Assembly (NCBI GenBank): GCA_032622095.1
Contig: CP136069.1
Location: 52,188,760 to 52,252,759 of the forward strand
Source of the DNA: Siphonodentalium dalli
Taxonomy: Eukaryota > Mollusca > Scaphopoda > Gadilida > Siphonodentaliidae
Direction: 5' to 3'
DNA length: 64,000 bases
Shown: piece by piece, positions 45,976 to 58,539 of the stretch
Layout of the letters: every line of letters begins with the position of its first letter
How positions within the stretch are numbered: position 1 is the first letter of the stretch
Program-made: the position numbers and the translations under genes
Notes under the pieces: generated by a model
Told to the model about the DNA's origin: nothing
Seen by the model: only the letters and a program-made list of their open reading frames with translations
Databases searched by the model: none

Positions 45976-47120
45976 TTTGAGATATATTTACACGTATACA
46001 TAAACTGTGTTTTACAATACATCCTATTCAGTGATTGGTCAAAAGATAAAAGTTTGGGTCATGTGTTTCATATTCCAATAAATTACACAATCACACCAAC
46101 CGACGTTACATCTTGTTGACCTAGATGTCTAAATATGGTAGATAGAATACATATGAGTGTTTTTGGGTACGCGGCCATAGACTCATCATAGATAATTCAC
46201 ATGTAGAATATTAGGCTAACATGCAATGTGACTTGGTATAATATCCAACTGCATTTTTCCGATTTCTGAGTATGAGAATGAATGCAGTGTTGAGTGTTTT
46301 GTTGAAGGGAATGTCGATGTGACCGTTGGGGCGCATTCAGTGTAAACCGTAGCCCAATGGCCTCAGCGCTATACTCTTCTATAAAACTTGAACTCAAAAC
46401 TGCACCAAATTTGAAATATAATTTAATTTAAACATCACTTATTTTTAATTAAATTAGATTTACGTCATATACTGATCATGTAAATTTCCATAAATTTAAA
46501 ATATACGTAAATATATTCCAACGCTATGCATCCTTACAATCAGCGTGATCCATATAATAGACAGCCTTATCCATGTCACCAAATCTCACAATATTGGTGG
46601 TTGATTAGTATAATATATAAACATAGATAGAAAATAGAAATAGAATGGATGCTGAATAAAGGCTCCCGAAGTGAATGAATTTTAGCTAGTATACATATAA
46701 TGGTCCATTCGGGGTTGATGTAATGTTCATATAATAAAATAATTTGTAATACACGATGCGGAATTCGGCTACTTTTAAAGATGTCTGATTAATTTTAGCT
46801 GATGAATTTAGTCACCCCCTTGTTGGTTTAAACAATAGTTACTCTTTACCAAACATTTTACATATTAGTATATATTTCACAAAGCATGAAGAATACATTA
46901 TGCAGGAAAGAATACGGAAAAAGAGGTCTTGGATAAAGCATTGTCAGCCTACAGTTACCCATCTCACCATATAGTAGGAAAGCCTGTCACATATCATGAA
47001 GTTAAGGCAAAGGAAAAGAAGTAGTAAGAATAACAGGGTAATGATAGATAATGAACATAATGACAGTAACATAGTGCTACATGTATTATCAGCAGCAAAA
47101 TAATAAGGAAACGACTACAG
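45976..47120. other. No gene recognised; 5' side of the lectin gene
   Basis: The missing signal-peptide exon of the lectin should be in or beyond this stretch on the minus strand, but I cannot place it. No repeats recognised. Confidence 0.35.
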
Positions 47121-47199
47121 GTATGGCATTTGGCGTTCTTCGCAGGGATATCTGTGAGTAAGATATATCTGTGGATATTCCAGATTGTTTTCTCGCCAT

Positions 47200-47670
47200 A
47201 TGGTCACTGTTGCATTGTGTTGATGAAAGTGATACTGCTGTTGACAAAATCTACACAAACCCAGGCGAGTATTCGATTACTTGATGTCAAAGTTCAAGCA
47301 TTTCAATGTGCTAGGAGAGAATAGTTCACCCGATGAAGGAACGAAACCAACAAAGAATGTTCCTCTCTCTATAAGACAGTACATAAAATACAAGCCTGTG
47401 AAATGGGGCATAAAATCGTTCCTGGTGTGCGATGTTACTGGCTAAATTCACAGTGCAGAAGTTTACACTGTACATGGAAGACTAAGATGGAGTACCCTGA
47501 ACTTGGAGCCACTGGCAACAGTATCGACCGATTGCTGAAATCCTTCTTTGGGCAGAACTATTGTGTGTACCTGGACATATTTTATACCAGTGCCGCACTA
47601 TGCAAACATTTGTTAGATAACGGAGTGAAAGTTGTCGGTACAACAATGACCACCAGAAAAGTATATATAT
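47200..47670 (+). pseudogene. piggyBac-type transposase relic
   Basis: Two frames carry DDE_Tnp_1_7-like text. First IRQYIKYKPVKWGIKSFLVC followed by DVTG and a stop; then, after a shift, LLKSFFGQNYCVYLDIFYTS and LCKHLLDNGVKVVGTTMTTRK. These match the KPxKWGIK and GxxYxxDNFYTS...GT...NRK signatures of piggyBac transposases. An in-frame TAA, a frameshift and loss of the Asn in the DNF motif show it is inactive. No ends were identified. Confidence 0.8.
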
Positions 47671-48114
47671 CTTTATTGCCTCCAGTATTGAAGATTGAAC
47701 AAAAATGAATGTAACATAAATACAGTTAGCAATCAAGAAGTAATGAAAAGACAGACAAGAGAATAAACTACCGAGGAAAAGAATAGCATTCTAATTGTAT
47801 GTACATGAACACGAGCTTACATATCACATCAGCAGACAACACACACCGTCTCGACCACACCCGTACGCATATACAATCTAACACATTACGCAGACACACA
47901 CACACACACAACCGTACATACATTCGTTAGGATGCACTGTCACAACAGCACTCCATAAGCAGGTGCATACAATTACAAAAGGAGCTCTAGCTGGAGTTGG
48001 ATTCGCATAGGAGAATCTCTCTCCCCAAAGAGTCAGCAAACGCAATGCCCTTGCTCGACAATAGCCCCCCTGTAAACGTATGCACCCATTAAGTGGAATA
48101 GATTATATGTAGAA

Positions 48115-48330
<216 letters not shown>

Positions 48331-48434
48331 TATTTATTTTGTCGCGTCTTCGGATTTTATGGACAGGACAGAAGGTGGTACATTTAAATGCGACTTAGGG
48401 TGAACACCCGTAACGATCAAAGATCAAAGGTTGT

Positions 48435-50395
48435 TTAACACAAACCGTCATGCGTAGTGGCTGAGAGTTCGACATAGCGCCTCCAAATTAAGTTTGTGTG
48501 AAGAACAATGAATCTCGTAAACTCTGAGGTGTTCTCAACTTGCTGAAGAAATGTGAATATATCACGTGGAAGATGTGTGAGATGAAGCAATAAGAGGTCG
48601 CTGTTGCGGAGACTCGTGGCCCATACGAATAACGGTATGCCGAAACGATCAATCATCTGGTACCACATTTCGTTTATGTGGGAATGCATAAGTGGGCTAC
48701 TGCATGTGATAAGTGCGTGCTCGATAATATCAGAGTGTGACTGACAGCATAATGTACATGTGTTATGTTGCGAGAATGCGCTTCCTGCGATGAGCTGACC
48801 GACTGTGATAAATGCAATCTTATGCGTAGGGTATTTACGACATGTTCTCCATAAGAGACACATAGTAGGGTTTGGTTGAATTTCTCGAAAACGCGCAAAT
48901 GAAGTGTCACAATTTGTTCTTTCTGTCCATTTCTGTTCGCATTTGTCGTTAATCGCAGTTTTTGTAATGCGCTTCCATTCGGATTTCAGAGGAAATGAGC
49001 AGAAATGAGCATACTGATGGATATGCTCGGATAGGTTGTATTCAACAAGAGTGTTGTTAATGTCGCTGATGAACGAATTTGGGTTTTTCAGTTGTCCCGT
49101 GAAGTACATGTGAAGTCTTGTGACAAAAATCTCCTTGCAAGCTTTGCCAGGAGGCATACGGCATAGGCTTCCAAACAGATTGAGTTTCCTGGCATCAATC
49201 AATGACTTGATAGGATGGATGCCAAGCATCCCCAAAACGATATCAGTGCGAGCACGTACAGGAAGTCCCTGGATATGCTTGAGGCAGAAGCGATGAATTT
49301 TCTCAAGAGTTGACCAATGGGTTTCTGATAGACCACACAAGAGTTCAGATCCGTATAAACCCTTTGGAATAATTATGGATCTGTAAAGAGTTTCGCAACT
49401 TTGAGGAGTGATTCCACCTGCATACATGCCAGCGTTGCTCAGCATGAAGTAGGTGGATCTTATTTTGTTGACAATACAGTCGATAAACTCACGAGCGAAG
49501 TCGTTTCTATGCAACGTTATGCCAAGATGGGTTATGTGATCAGTTTCGTCAACATACCCGTCACCAAGTTTCCATCTCCTTGGATGCACAGGTAGTTTCT
49601 TCACTTTTTCATTGAATACAATGGTTTTACATTTCTGTGCGTTGTATGTAAACCGCCACAATCGGCTGTACAGCGTGCAAATATCACAAAGACGTTGTAG
49701 GCCCACATTTGTGAGCGAAAAAAGCGTCATATCATCAGCTTGAGTTGGCGACGCGCAGTTTGTGGAGACAATCCGAAGGCCATAGTTCGATACCTCGAGT
49801 TCAGATAACAGATCATCTATATACAACATGTATAGAAGGGGGGTAAAAATACTCCCTTGTCGCGTGCCTTGTAGTATTTTGATTTCCCTTGACAATGATT
49901 TACCATATTTGATGAAGCACGTAAAGCCCGACAACAACTCCCGTAGTATGAACCATATATGTCCACGAAACCCGCGATTGTAAAGTTTGAACAATAAGCC
50001 GTCTAACCACACAGTATCAAAGTCTTTACGGACGTCTAGGAAACAAGCATAAAGCTTACTATTCTGCTCTGACGTGTAATTTATGCATTCGCTAACTACA
50101 TATGATGACATCAAGCAACTTATTTCTTTCTGGAACCCGTTCTGAAGGGGGTGAACTATAACTAGATATGGTGTATTAATTTCGAAGCGATTGAGCAGAA
50201 CCTTTTCCAGAAGCTTATAGAATATGGGTAATAGTGTAATTGCTCTGTAGCTATCGAACTTGTTCTTTGGTTTGTCTCCACCCTTATACAAGGATATCAT
50301 TAATCCTGTCTTTGCCATTTTTGGAACATGTGTTAGTTTCAACATCATAGACAGCATGTATGCGGTGCAGTTAAGCAATATATCGCCACCATATG
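48435..50395 (-). pseudogene. Non-LTR retrotransposon reverse transcriptase, 5'-truncated
   Basis: A 647-codon frame, open to about 50395, where it meets satellite sequence. Order: SLYKGGDKPKNKFDSYRAIT (RT block 1/2), ACFLDVRKDFDTVWLDGLLF (block A with catalytic Asp), LQGTRQGSIFTPLLYMLYID (block B), PTQADDMTLF (block C; QADD where YADD is usual), LGITLHRND (block E region), a thumb with LYGSELLCGL, and a terminal knuckle CTLCCQSHSDIIEHALITC. It lacks the endonuclease half and any start codon, so it is a truncated insertion even though the frame survives. The clade is not certain (CR1/L2-like or a related marine-invertebrate group). Replacement of Tyr by Gln next to the catalytic Asp pair may lower activity. 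Confidence 0.85.
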
Positions 50396-52190
50396 CCGAG
50401 AGTGGCTAAAATGCAAGCTTGGCGCCAAGCTTGGCAGTTTTTAAGGCAGGTGACTAAAAGACAAGCTTGGCGTTTTCAAATCTTTAAAAAGCCTTTTAAA
50501 CGCTGTTTTCGGGTGAATTATGCGGGAATAGCACCAGTTAATTACTTATATGGCCCATTTTCGTAAATTAATCGACAATAGTGGCAGTAATGTCCCCGAT
50601 TGGTTGGTTAATAGGGGGCGTGGTCACAAAATCAAAACATCGTCTTTTTACGCAGATTTCTTGTCGGTTTTTGGTCGATTTCTCTTTTTAAACATCAGTT
50701 GGACTCAGTTTTTTTATTCAAAACATGTTGAATGGTTATCATTTATCACTCTCATAGTCGAGCTTGGCGGTTTTGAACATTATATGCGAAGAATTTTTGA
50801 CTTTTATATGACCGACCACCGAACCGCCAAGCTCGAATAAAAAATCAAAATATTAAGCTGAATTTTCGCCGATTTCTCGTTTCTAAAACACGTTTCAGCT
50901 AGTTTTTATGTAAAAACGTGTAAAATGATTATCATTCTTCACAAATATAATCGGGCTTGGCGGTTTTGAACATTATATACAAAGAATTTTTGACTTTTAG
51001 ATGACCGACCACCGAACCGCCAAGTTCGAATAAAAAATCAAAATATTAAGCTGAATTTTCGCCGATTTCTCGTTTCTAAAACACGTTTCAGCTAGTTTTT
51101 ATGTAAAAACGTGTAAAATGATTATCATTCTTCACATATATAATCGGGCTTGGCGGTTTTGAACATTATATACAAAGAATTTTTGACTTTTAGATGACCG
51201 ACCACCGAACCGCCAAGCTCGAATAAAAAATCAAAATATTAAGCTGAATTTTCGCCGATTTCTCGTTTCTAAAACACGTTTCAGCTAGTTTTTATGTAAA
51301 AACGTGTAAAATGATTATCATTCTTCACAAATATAATCGGGCTTGGCGGTTTTGAACATTATATACAAAGAATTTTTGACTTTTAGATGACCGACCACCG
51401 AACCGCCAAGTTCGAATAAAAAATCAAAATATTAAGCTGAATTTTCGCCGATTTCTCGTTTCTAAAACACGTTTCAGCTAGTTTTTATGTAAAAACGTGT
51501 AAAATGATTATCATTCTTCACATATATAATCGGGCTTGGCGGTTTTGAACATTATATACAAAGAATTTTTGACTTTTAGATGACCGACCACCGAACCGCC
51601 AAGCTCGAATAAAAAATCAAAATATTAAGCTGAATTTTCGCCGATTTCTCGTTTCTAAAACACGTTTCAGCTAGTTTTTATGTAAAAACGTGTAAAATGA
51701 TTATCATTCTTCACAAATATAATCGGGCTTGGCGGTTTTGAACATTATATACAAAGAATTTTTGACTTTTAGATGACCGACCACCGAACCGCCAAGCTCG
51801 AATAAAAAATCAAAATATTAAGCTGAATTTTCGCCGATTTCTCGTTTCTAAAACACGTTCCATCTAGTTTTTATGTAAAAACGTGTAAAATGATTATCAT
51901 TCTTCACAAATATAATCGGGCTTGGCGGTTTTTAACATTATATACAAAGAATTTTTGACTTTTAGATGACCGACCACCGAACCGCCTAGCTCGAATAAAA
52001 AATCAAAATATTAAGCTGAATTTTCGCCGATTTCTCGTTTCTAAAACACGTTTCAGCTAGTTTTCATGTAAAAACGTGTAAAATGATTATCATTCTTCAC
52101 ATATATACTCGAGCTTGGCGGTTTTTAACATTGAGTACTTAGAATTTTCGACTTTTATATGACCGCCCACCGAACCGCCAAGCCAAGGCA
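50396..52190 (+). repeat. 193-bp satellite array
   Basis: GCTTGGCGG recurs at 50762, 50955, 51148, 51341, 51534, 51727, 51920 and 52113, exactly 193 bp apart. Each unit contains the inverted pair GCTTGGCGGTT and AACCGCCAAGC about 55 bp apart, and a small GTTTTTATGTAAAAAC hairpin. The first and last units are degenerate. A perfect 18-bp palindrome AAGCTTGGCGCCAAGCTT lies at 50415-50432 at the LINE boundary. Confidence 0.95.
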
Positions 52191-53270
52191 AAATGATACC
52201 CAGACCAAACCGAGGCAAAATGATACCCACCAAATATTGTCAACGTGTACCCATTAATGATCGTCCATGCAACTAATCAAACTTGTTCAATTATGTTATA
52301 TTCTTGTTTCGATGTAGCATTGTGATTTAAATGGCACGTGTGTGGAACGGTCACAATGATAATATACATGAATTCCAGAGGGAAAACTGTAATATAATTT
52401 AATTCTCCATCCACATTAAATTATTATTATTATTATTTGTTTTTGGGGGGGGGGGATTTGACCCAGGAGGATTTGAAAGGACCTGAGACGTCATTCTTTC
52501 TTTCTTTTTAGTGTAAACATATTTTTATTTCCAACATAACATAATATGCACGTGTACAGGTGATACAAAATTAATATGCAAAATAGAAGAGATAATGTAT
52601 GGAAATGAGGACCAGACAACAAGCCCGATGGCTTATATGAAGTCTTTTCCTCTTTGGCGACATGCCACTTCCCCGATAAGTGAGGGAGGGGTATCGATCA
52701 GATGGGAAAGGCTTGAGATAATATTTCTTTTTCTTAGCTTTCTTGAGTTTTCTTTCATCCGTCCCCATTAATTTAGGTTTCATTTATTTTATATATATCC
52801 CTGACTAGCCAATAACCGGTTAGTTGCAATTCGAGTAGTTTACTCACCAGGATGAAGTGAATTATAATCGACACGAAAACTCCGTTACAGAATAGATCCA
52901 TACCCTCTGTCAGAATTATCAAACTAAACGCGTTGGTTCAACGTGGGAATCTGAACCCCAACTCATGATTTGTTTTAGTTTTTTTGACACAGCTCAATTG
53001 ACTAGCAATTGCTTTAAAAACAATTCATGACGCTTACTAAATCGGACAAACTGTTATCGCTCATAAACACACCATACAGTGCATTGGTAAGTGACGTGGT
53101 GGAACTGTTTATTCAGTGACACGTCTATGTGCCGCTGTTTTGATAGGGTTGTTTTTTTGCTTCCCCACAGAACACTCGTCACTTTTGTGTACATGCCGCC
53201 GATCATGCGAAGTGTTAACGGTGACACGCACGTGCGACGGTATGGGTTTCGTTTGAGTTGATTTAGACAC
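52191..53270. other. LINE 3'-end fragment and unassigned sequence
   Basis: At 52560-52790, on the minus strand, the text GACTTCATATAAGCCATCGGG and CATACATTATCTCTTC resembles the 3' UTR of the LINE in the tandem units (compare 6530-6610), so it is likely a LINE tail. The remainder has a G run (52446-52456) and nothing recognised. Confidence 0.45.
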
Positions 53271-53278
53271 GCCTTCTT

Positions 53279-53288
53279 GCTATAAATT
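53279..53288 (+). promoter_or_regulatory. TATA box of the large transposase gene
   Basis: CTATAAATTCC lies about 55 bp upstream of the ATG at 53333, a normal core-promoter distance if transcription starts near 53310. Confidence 0.6.
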
Positions 53289-53332
53289 CCCGCTGGTGAG
53301 CGAACAACATCAGTTCCAGAAAGACAGTGGCA

Positions 53333-56300
53333 ATGGTGAGTAATATATAATATTGCATATGTATATAGCATTCAACTGTACTCCGGTTATTGGTCCGTTT
53401 TTTCATGGGAAGTCAAATAATATATTTTTTCTACAGTATATTGTGAAGAAAAAACATTTAGATGATGCAAATAATTGTGATATTAGAAAAGCCTAATATA
53501 AACACTATAGTTAATGTCGACATCATTCCACGACAACAAATAAAATCATAACCTTTGAATGTATTCTATTTGTCACTAATTGAATTGTTGTATCGCACTA
53601 CGATTTAGTAGTTTCATGTGCGGTGTCCTATTCGATATCAAATGATTGTTCAGCTTACTTTACAAAAAAAAAACGAGAAAATACATGAAGTCACGGTAAA
53701 GTGAACGCTCTTTATATGAGACGGTCATTATAATTTATAAATATAGGCTAACACAATTCGAACGTTAAGACTTCGTTGAAATTCGTACGATCTAGTATCA
53801 AATCGTATATTTTATCTTTTAACTAATATGATTGCAATAACGTGTATTTAACGTTGACCTTTTGTCTTTTACAGGATTCGGGAATAGACACAAATCCTGA
53901 TGCTGAAACTGCAGCCAGTCCAAATTCTGAACTTGATAGCTGGGACGGTCCCCTTTCAAATGACGATGCGATAGACATACTTTCATCAAACCAAAATCGA
54001 CTGGTCAAGGTTGGTAACACCCCACCCGTTAAGCCAATCGGTGGCACGTTATATATCTACAAAAATGATGACCCAGTTAAGCGTGACGATTGGAAAGCTG
54101 ATCAGCATCGTTGGGTTAACAAAGGGCCTAACAACTTTCCAAAGAAGGACCCTCTTATCACAAGAACTCGGTTCTATATAAAACAGGGAGCTGGTGATCG
54201 AACAGGATCAGGCTCGTTTGTGCGCACTGCGTATACCCTATATGAAAATTCAAATCAAGTGCTGATCCATTATATGGGCAGCGAATCATTATCTTCTGGC
54301 TTCCCTCATGGCAATTCCAAAAATAGTCGTTCCAAATTCAACCGAACTGCACCTTCTGCATTGCATTCTATCAGAGAAGCTGTGACATCTTCTGAATCCA
54401 ACCCCCATACCATATACCAACGCCTCGTGTCAGATCATAATATTCAGCCAGATCATAACGGTGTTCTCAATCCAAGAAATACGAAACAGGTACGGAATGC
54501 AAAGGCGCATGTAGTTGCGGGCACAAGGTCTAAAGATCCCATCAGGGACCTTTTGCAAATGGCACATCAGTTGAGGCATTTACCTGAAGTTTGCTACCTT
54601 GACAACGATCTGTATGTCATTCTTCATTACCCAGAATGGTCCAATGAGGTAAATGATCTTCTCGAAATTGACCAGGATTCTCGTCGATTCGTTCTCGGTT
54701 ATGACACAACATTCAACGTTGGTGACTTCTACGTTTCATCTCTTGTCATTCGAAATATTTTGTTTGAAGGTTCTCCTGTTTTTCCACTGGCGTTTCTCAT
54801 CCACGAGCGGAAATATCAAAAGCCACATACTCGTCTTTTCGAGGCGGTGAGGGAAAAGATCCCAAACCTTGCAAAGTTTCAAAGTTTCAAAGTCGAATCC
54901 CCATAGTTTTTGATCGAGAGGACGCCTTCTCGAATGCTGTGAGCACAATCTTTCCAAGTATGCCCATTTTTTTCTGCTGGAACCATCTCAAAAGGGATCT
55001 CCATCGATATTTACAAACTGAACTCAAGGCTAATGTAGACGAAATTGCCATTTATAAGCGGGACTTGATATCTTTGTTGAAGGCAAATTCTGAGGATGAT
55101 TTTGAGAAGAGGTACGAAGACCTCACTTCTAATTGGACACAGTCAGTTAAATCTTATTTTGATAGAAATATGAAAAGCGACATCAAACGAGGCGCTGGTG
55201 CCTGGTTGCTCCGTCCACATAAAGTGTACGACTCTCTCTCTGGCATCACAAACAATCAGTCTGAGTCATTCAATGTTGTCTTGAAACAGTTGCAAGGTTG
55301 GAAAGAGGCTCCGATTGACGCAATTGTACTTTCTTTGTATTTTCTTTGTAAATTTTATTTTTACGAATACAAAAGAGGACGACTTGGAGTAGGCAACTTT
55401 GTACTAAGAGAGGTTTACGAGTCAGCCAGACTCCAAGATGGAGAGTGTATAATGCCTCCAGGAGTAACACATTGGCGTGACATTGTCGAGGAAACAAGGA
55501 ATGGTCGTCTCAATATGGATGATTCTGATGGTGACGACGGGCAAATCCCTGCTTCGCAACCTGATTCACAAACCGAATCAGAACCCACTAGATACAGTGG
55601 TCAGATTGCTCTCGCTAATGAAGTTATTAGGTCAAACAGAATATCGTTTGTCCCCGAACAGCATCTATTTTATGTAGTTGGCAGCAGAGGCGACAACTAC
55701 TGCATAAAACTCTTCCCCAAAGAGACATGTGGTTGTGCATCAAATGCCACATGTTACCACATTTTAGCCGCCAGATTACTCGTCGGCATGGGAGTTGATA
55801 ACCCAGAAACCAGGCCTGTTAACCTGACGGTTCTCCGGAAACGCGGTCGCTCGCGTGAGGATAAAAAATCTGGCAACAAGAAGCCAAGAAAAAACGATTA
55901 TGATCGTCTGTCCACACCCGCACCAGATTCTTTGGTCTCATCAAATGTGAGTACACCCGCATCAGATTCTTTGGCCTCATCAATTGTAAGCTCATCTCCG
56001 ACTACACCAGAGCAGTCTCAGTCACCTCGACCAATTTCTGTGACCGCATCAAATGTGAGCTCACCTGTCAGAACATCACCTGAAGTTGTCGCGATAACCA
56101 CACCAACTCCCCCAAAATCTTGTCTAAAAAAGACACGACATGGCAACCAGAAGATAACTTTCAACGTTACCCGAACTCATCCTATAACCACAATTCGTGC
56201 CGCCAATTCAAAAATGTCTACACCATTGACTACAACTCCTCCGCTCCCTGCATCTCAGGGAAATACATCACAATTGCCTGATTTCACACAGATACTCTCT

Positions 56301-57338
56301 AGTTCTCCGACAAACGTGTCTTTTACACCAGAGCGTTCTCAATCACCAAAAACAAATCCGGCAGTATTCACCGATATCCAACTTTCACCTTCACCCACAG
56401 TTTCTCCAGTCTTATCACCGGATCAACCGATTATTCTGCCCACTATATCCACCGCAAAGCGTAGAAGGCTGTTTTCGCCGGCGCCGTCGCCGCCGAAAAT
56501 GTCATCACAACAATCATCTCCGGTAAGGACGCAACATACTGTTCATAAATTGACACCCAGTAAAGTAATGACTATCAGCACGGGTCAGTGGCTCTGTGAC
56601 AGTATAATTAGGGACTCTCAGACTATTCTCGCCGACCAGTTTCCATGGTTTCTTGGATTTCAGGACACACTTTTTGCGCCTAACGTAGACATGTCATTAG
56701 GAATGTATAACCCTGGTGGTTTCAGTCACTTTACCGGTTTCGGCCCCTCTCAACCTGTAGCCCAAATCCACCACACCGGCCATAGTCACTGGATTGCGTC
56801 AACATACATACCAAGCCACGACAATGAGTCTGTCTACCTATTTGACTCACTTCTCAACGAATTGGACCCTCTAACTACATCTAGTATGATACAATTATGG
56901 TCTATATATGGTCGTGGATCACAACTAGGAAAACTGTCCGTCCGTATACCTCACACACAGAGGCAGGCAAACTCTGACGATTGTGGTGTGTTTGCCGTGG
57001 CCAACATCGTAGAATTTTGTTTAGATCCATGTTTTGGTCGAACAGGCTATTGTAGGTTCCGGGCGCAGGAAATGCGAAAACATTTGCTAAAATGTCTACA
57101 TGATAAACGTTTCACGGCTTTTCCAAGAAACAACCTAAGTGTGCGAACAAAAGCTAGACACACTGAGGTAGAAATAGAAAAGAACTGCGAGTCTCCTGGG
57201 TGTGCAATGCCGGATTGCTACGACAACATGATCCAGTGTTCATGTTGTAAGAAATGGTATCATATGCATTGTCAGAATATTGTCGATCGCGCGATGAAAG
57301 GAACGTGGGAGTGTTCGCCGTGCCACAAACAAACTTAA
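53333..57338 (+). pseudogene. Five-module Mutator-like transposase, frame broken once
   Basis: Exon 1 supplies only ATG (53333-53335, donor GTGAGT); exon 2 starts at 53875 after TTTTGTCTTTTACAG. The text would be about 1150 residues. Modules: residues ~55-145 CG-1-like (GGTLYIYKN, DQHRWVNKG, FVRTAYTLYENSNQVLIHYM), as in CAMTA DNA-binding domains; ~275-500 MULE DDE region (LGYDTTFNVGDFY, VFDREDAF, FFCWNHLKRD, NNQSESFN); SWIM zinc finger CGCASNATCYH; a long Ser/Pro/Thr-rich linker; a Ulp1/C48-type protease (GHSHWIAS, VYLFDSLL, QANSDDCGVF giving His, Asp, Gln, Cys); a C-terminal PHD finger (MIQCSCCKKWYHMHC...WECSPC). An 8-bp tandem repeat at 54873-54888 shifts the frame between the first and second catalytic Asp, giving two frames: 53842-54906 and 54939-57338. 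Apart from this no lesion is seen. It would bind DNA, catalyse transposition and possibly remove SUMO-like tags. Confidence 0.85.
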
Positions 57339-57897
57339 TTTACGTATATACTCTGGCACGATATACTGAGCCCTTCTGGCACATTTTTCGTGAAATTATT
57401 ACATAGCGTAACGGCTACCATCCGCGTAACATATTAAATTAAACAACAAATTAAATGCCCGATTTTGCTGGATATATATATATGACAAAACGCTATATAG
57501 TATATGCACACAATTGCACATTGTGCCACTTTCGCCCACTGACTTCAAGGAGAACAAGTTCTGCCCAACGTTCCACCAAGGGCAGACCTTGCCTACCTCT
57601 AATGTCGGGTATTCTTGAATGTCAGTGGATGTATGTGGCTTCAATGTTCTTTTCCGATAAATTCATATCAACCACATCTGCATTCAGTAAGCGTATTATT
57701 TTACATGCATATATTCATTAAAGGAACGTGGGAGTGTTCGCTATGTCACACACACACTTAATTTACGTATCTGCTCTGGCACGATAATTATACTGAGCCC
57801 TTCTGGCTCTTTTTTGGTGAAATTATTACTTATGGTAACGGCTACCACCCGCGTAACATATTATATTAAACAAAAAATTAAATGCCTGATTGTTTCT

Positions 57898-57955
<58 letters not shown>

Positions 57956-58165
57956 GACAAACACTATATAGAATATGCACATAATTGCACCGTGTGCCAT
58001 TTACGCTCACTGACTTTAAGGAGAACAAGTTCTGCTCAACGTTCCACCAAGGGCAGACCTTGCCTACCTCTAATGTCGGGTATTCTTGAATGTCAGTGGG
58101 TGTATGTGGCTTCAATGGTCTTTCCAGATAAATTCATATCAACCACATCTGCATTCAGGAAGCGT
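57300..58165 (+). repeat. Tandem duplication of the gene's 3' end
   Basis: The last ~20 bases of coding sequence (GGAACGTGGGAGTGTTCGC) plus about 400 bp of 3' flank at 57300-57720 are repeated at 57721-58165 in the same orientation. A TA tract is expanded in the second copy (57900-57955). Confidence 0.85.
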
Positions 58166-58535
58166 TTAATTATAGAGTATTCTTTTACATGCATATTTTC
58201 ATGCTTAGTTAATTAGGCCTATATATAGTGCTTCGTGTTATATTTTGAACATATGTCAAGTGCATGCTATATATGTATTTTGTGCTTGGTACTTGTTTAT
58301 TTTGTGCTTTATTGTTTGTGCTACAAGTTGTATTTATACCACTGCCTCATAGGACGTATATTGTATATAGATGTGTATTGTGTATAATCTACGTTGCTGT
58401 TGTTTATACTGTAGATGTGGATGATCTTAGTTGACATCATATTTATTAGCATATATACCGTACTATACGTGAATGCCTGTTGTATATGTATGATGCATGC
58501 ATGCTTAATGTATAATAACATATCATCGTACATTT
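58166..58535. other. No gene recognised
   Basis: AT-rich intervening sequence, no feature seen. Confidence 0.35.
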
Positions 58536-58539
58536 ATCG

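Noticed and set aside
54906-54939. Intron between the two transposase frames
   Set aside because: No donor or acceptor pair fits, the conserved text VFDREDAF continues immediately, and counting one octamer copy explains the shift.
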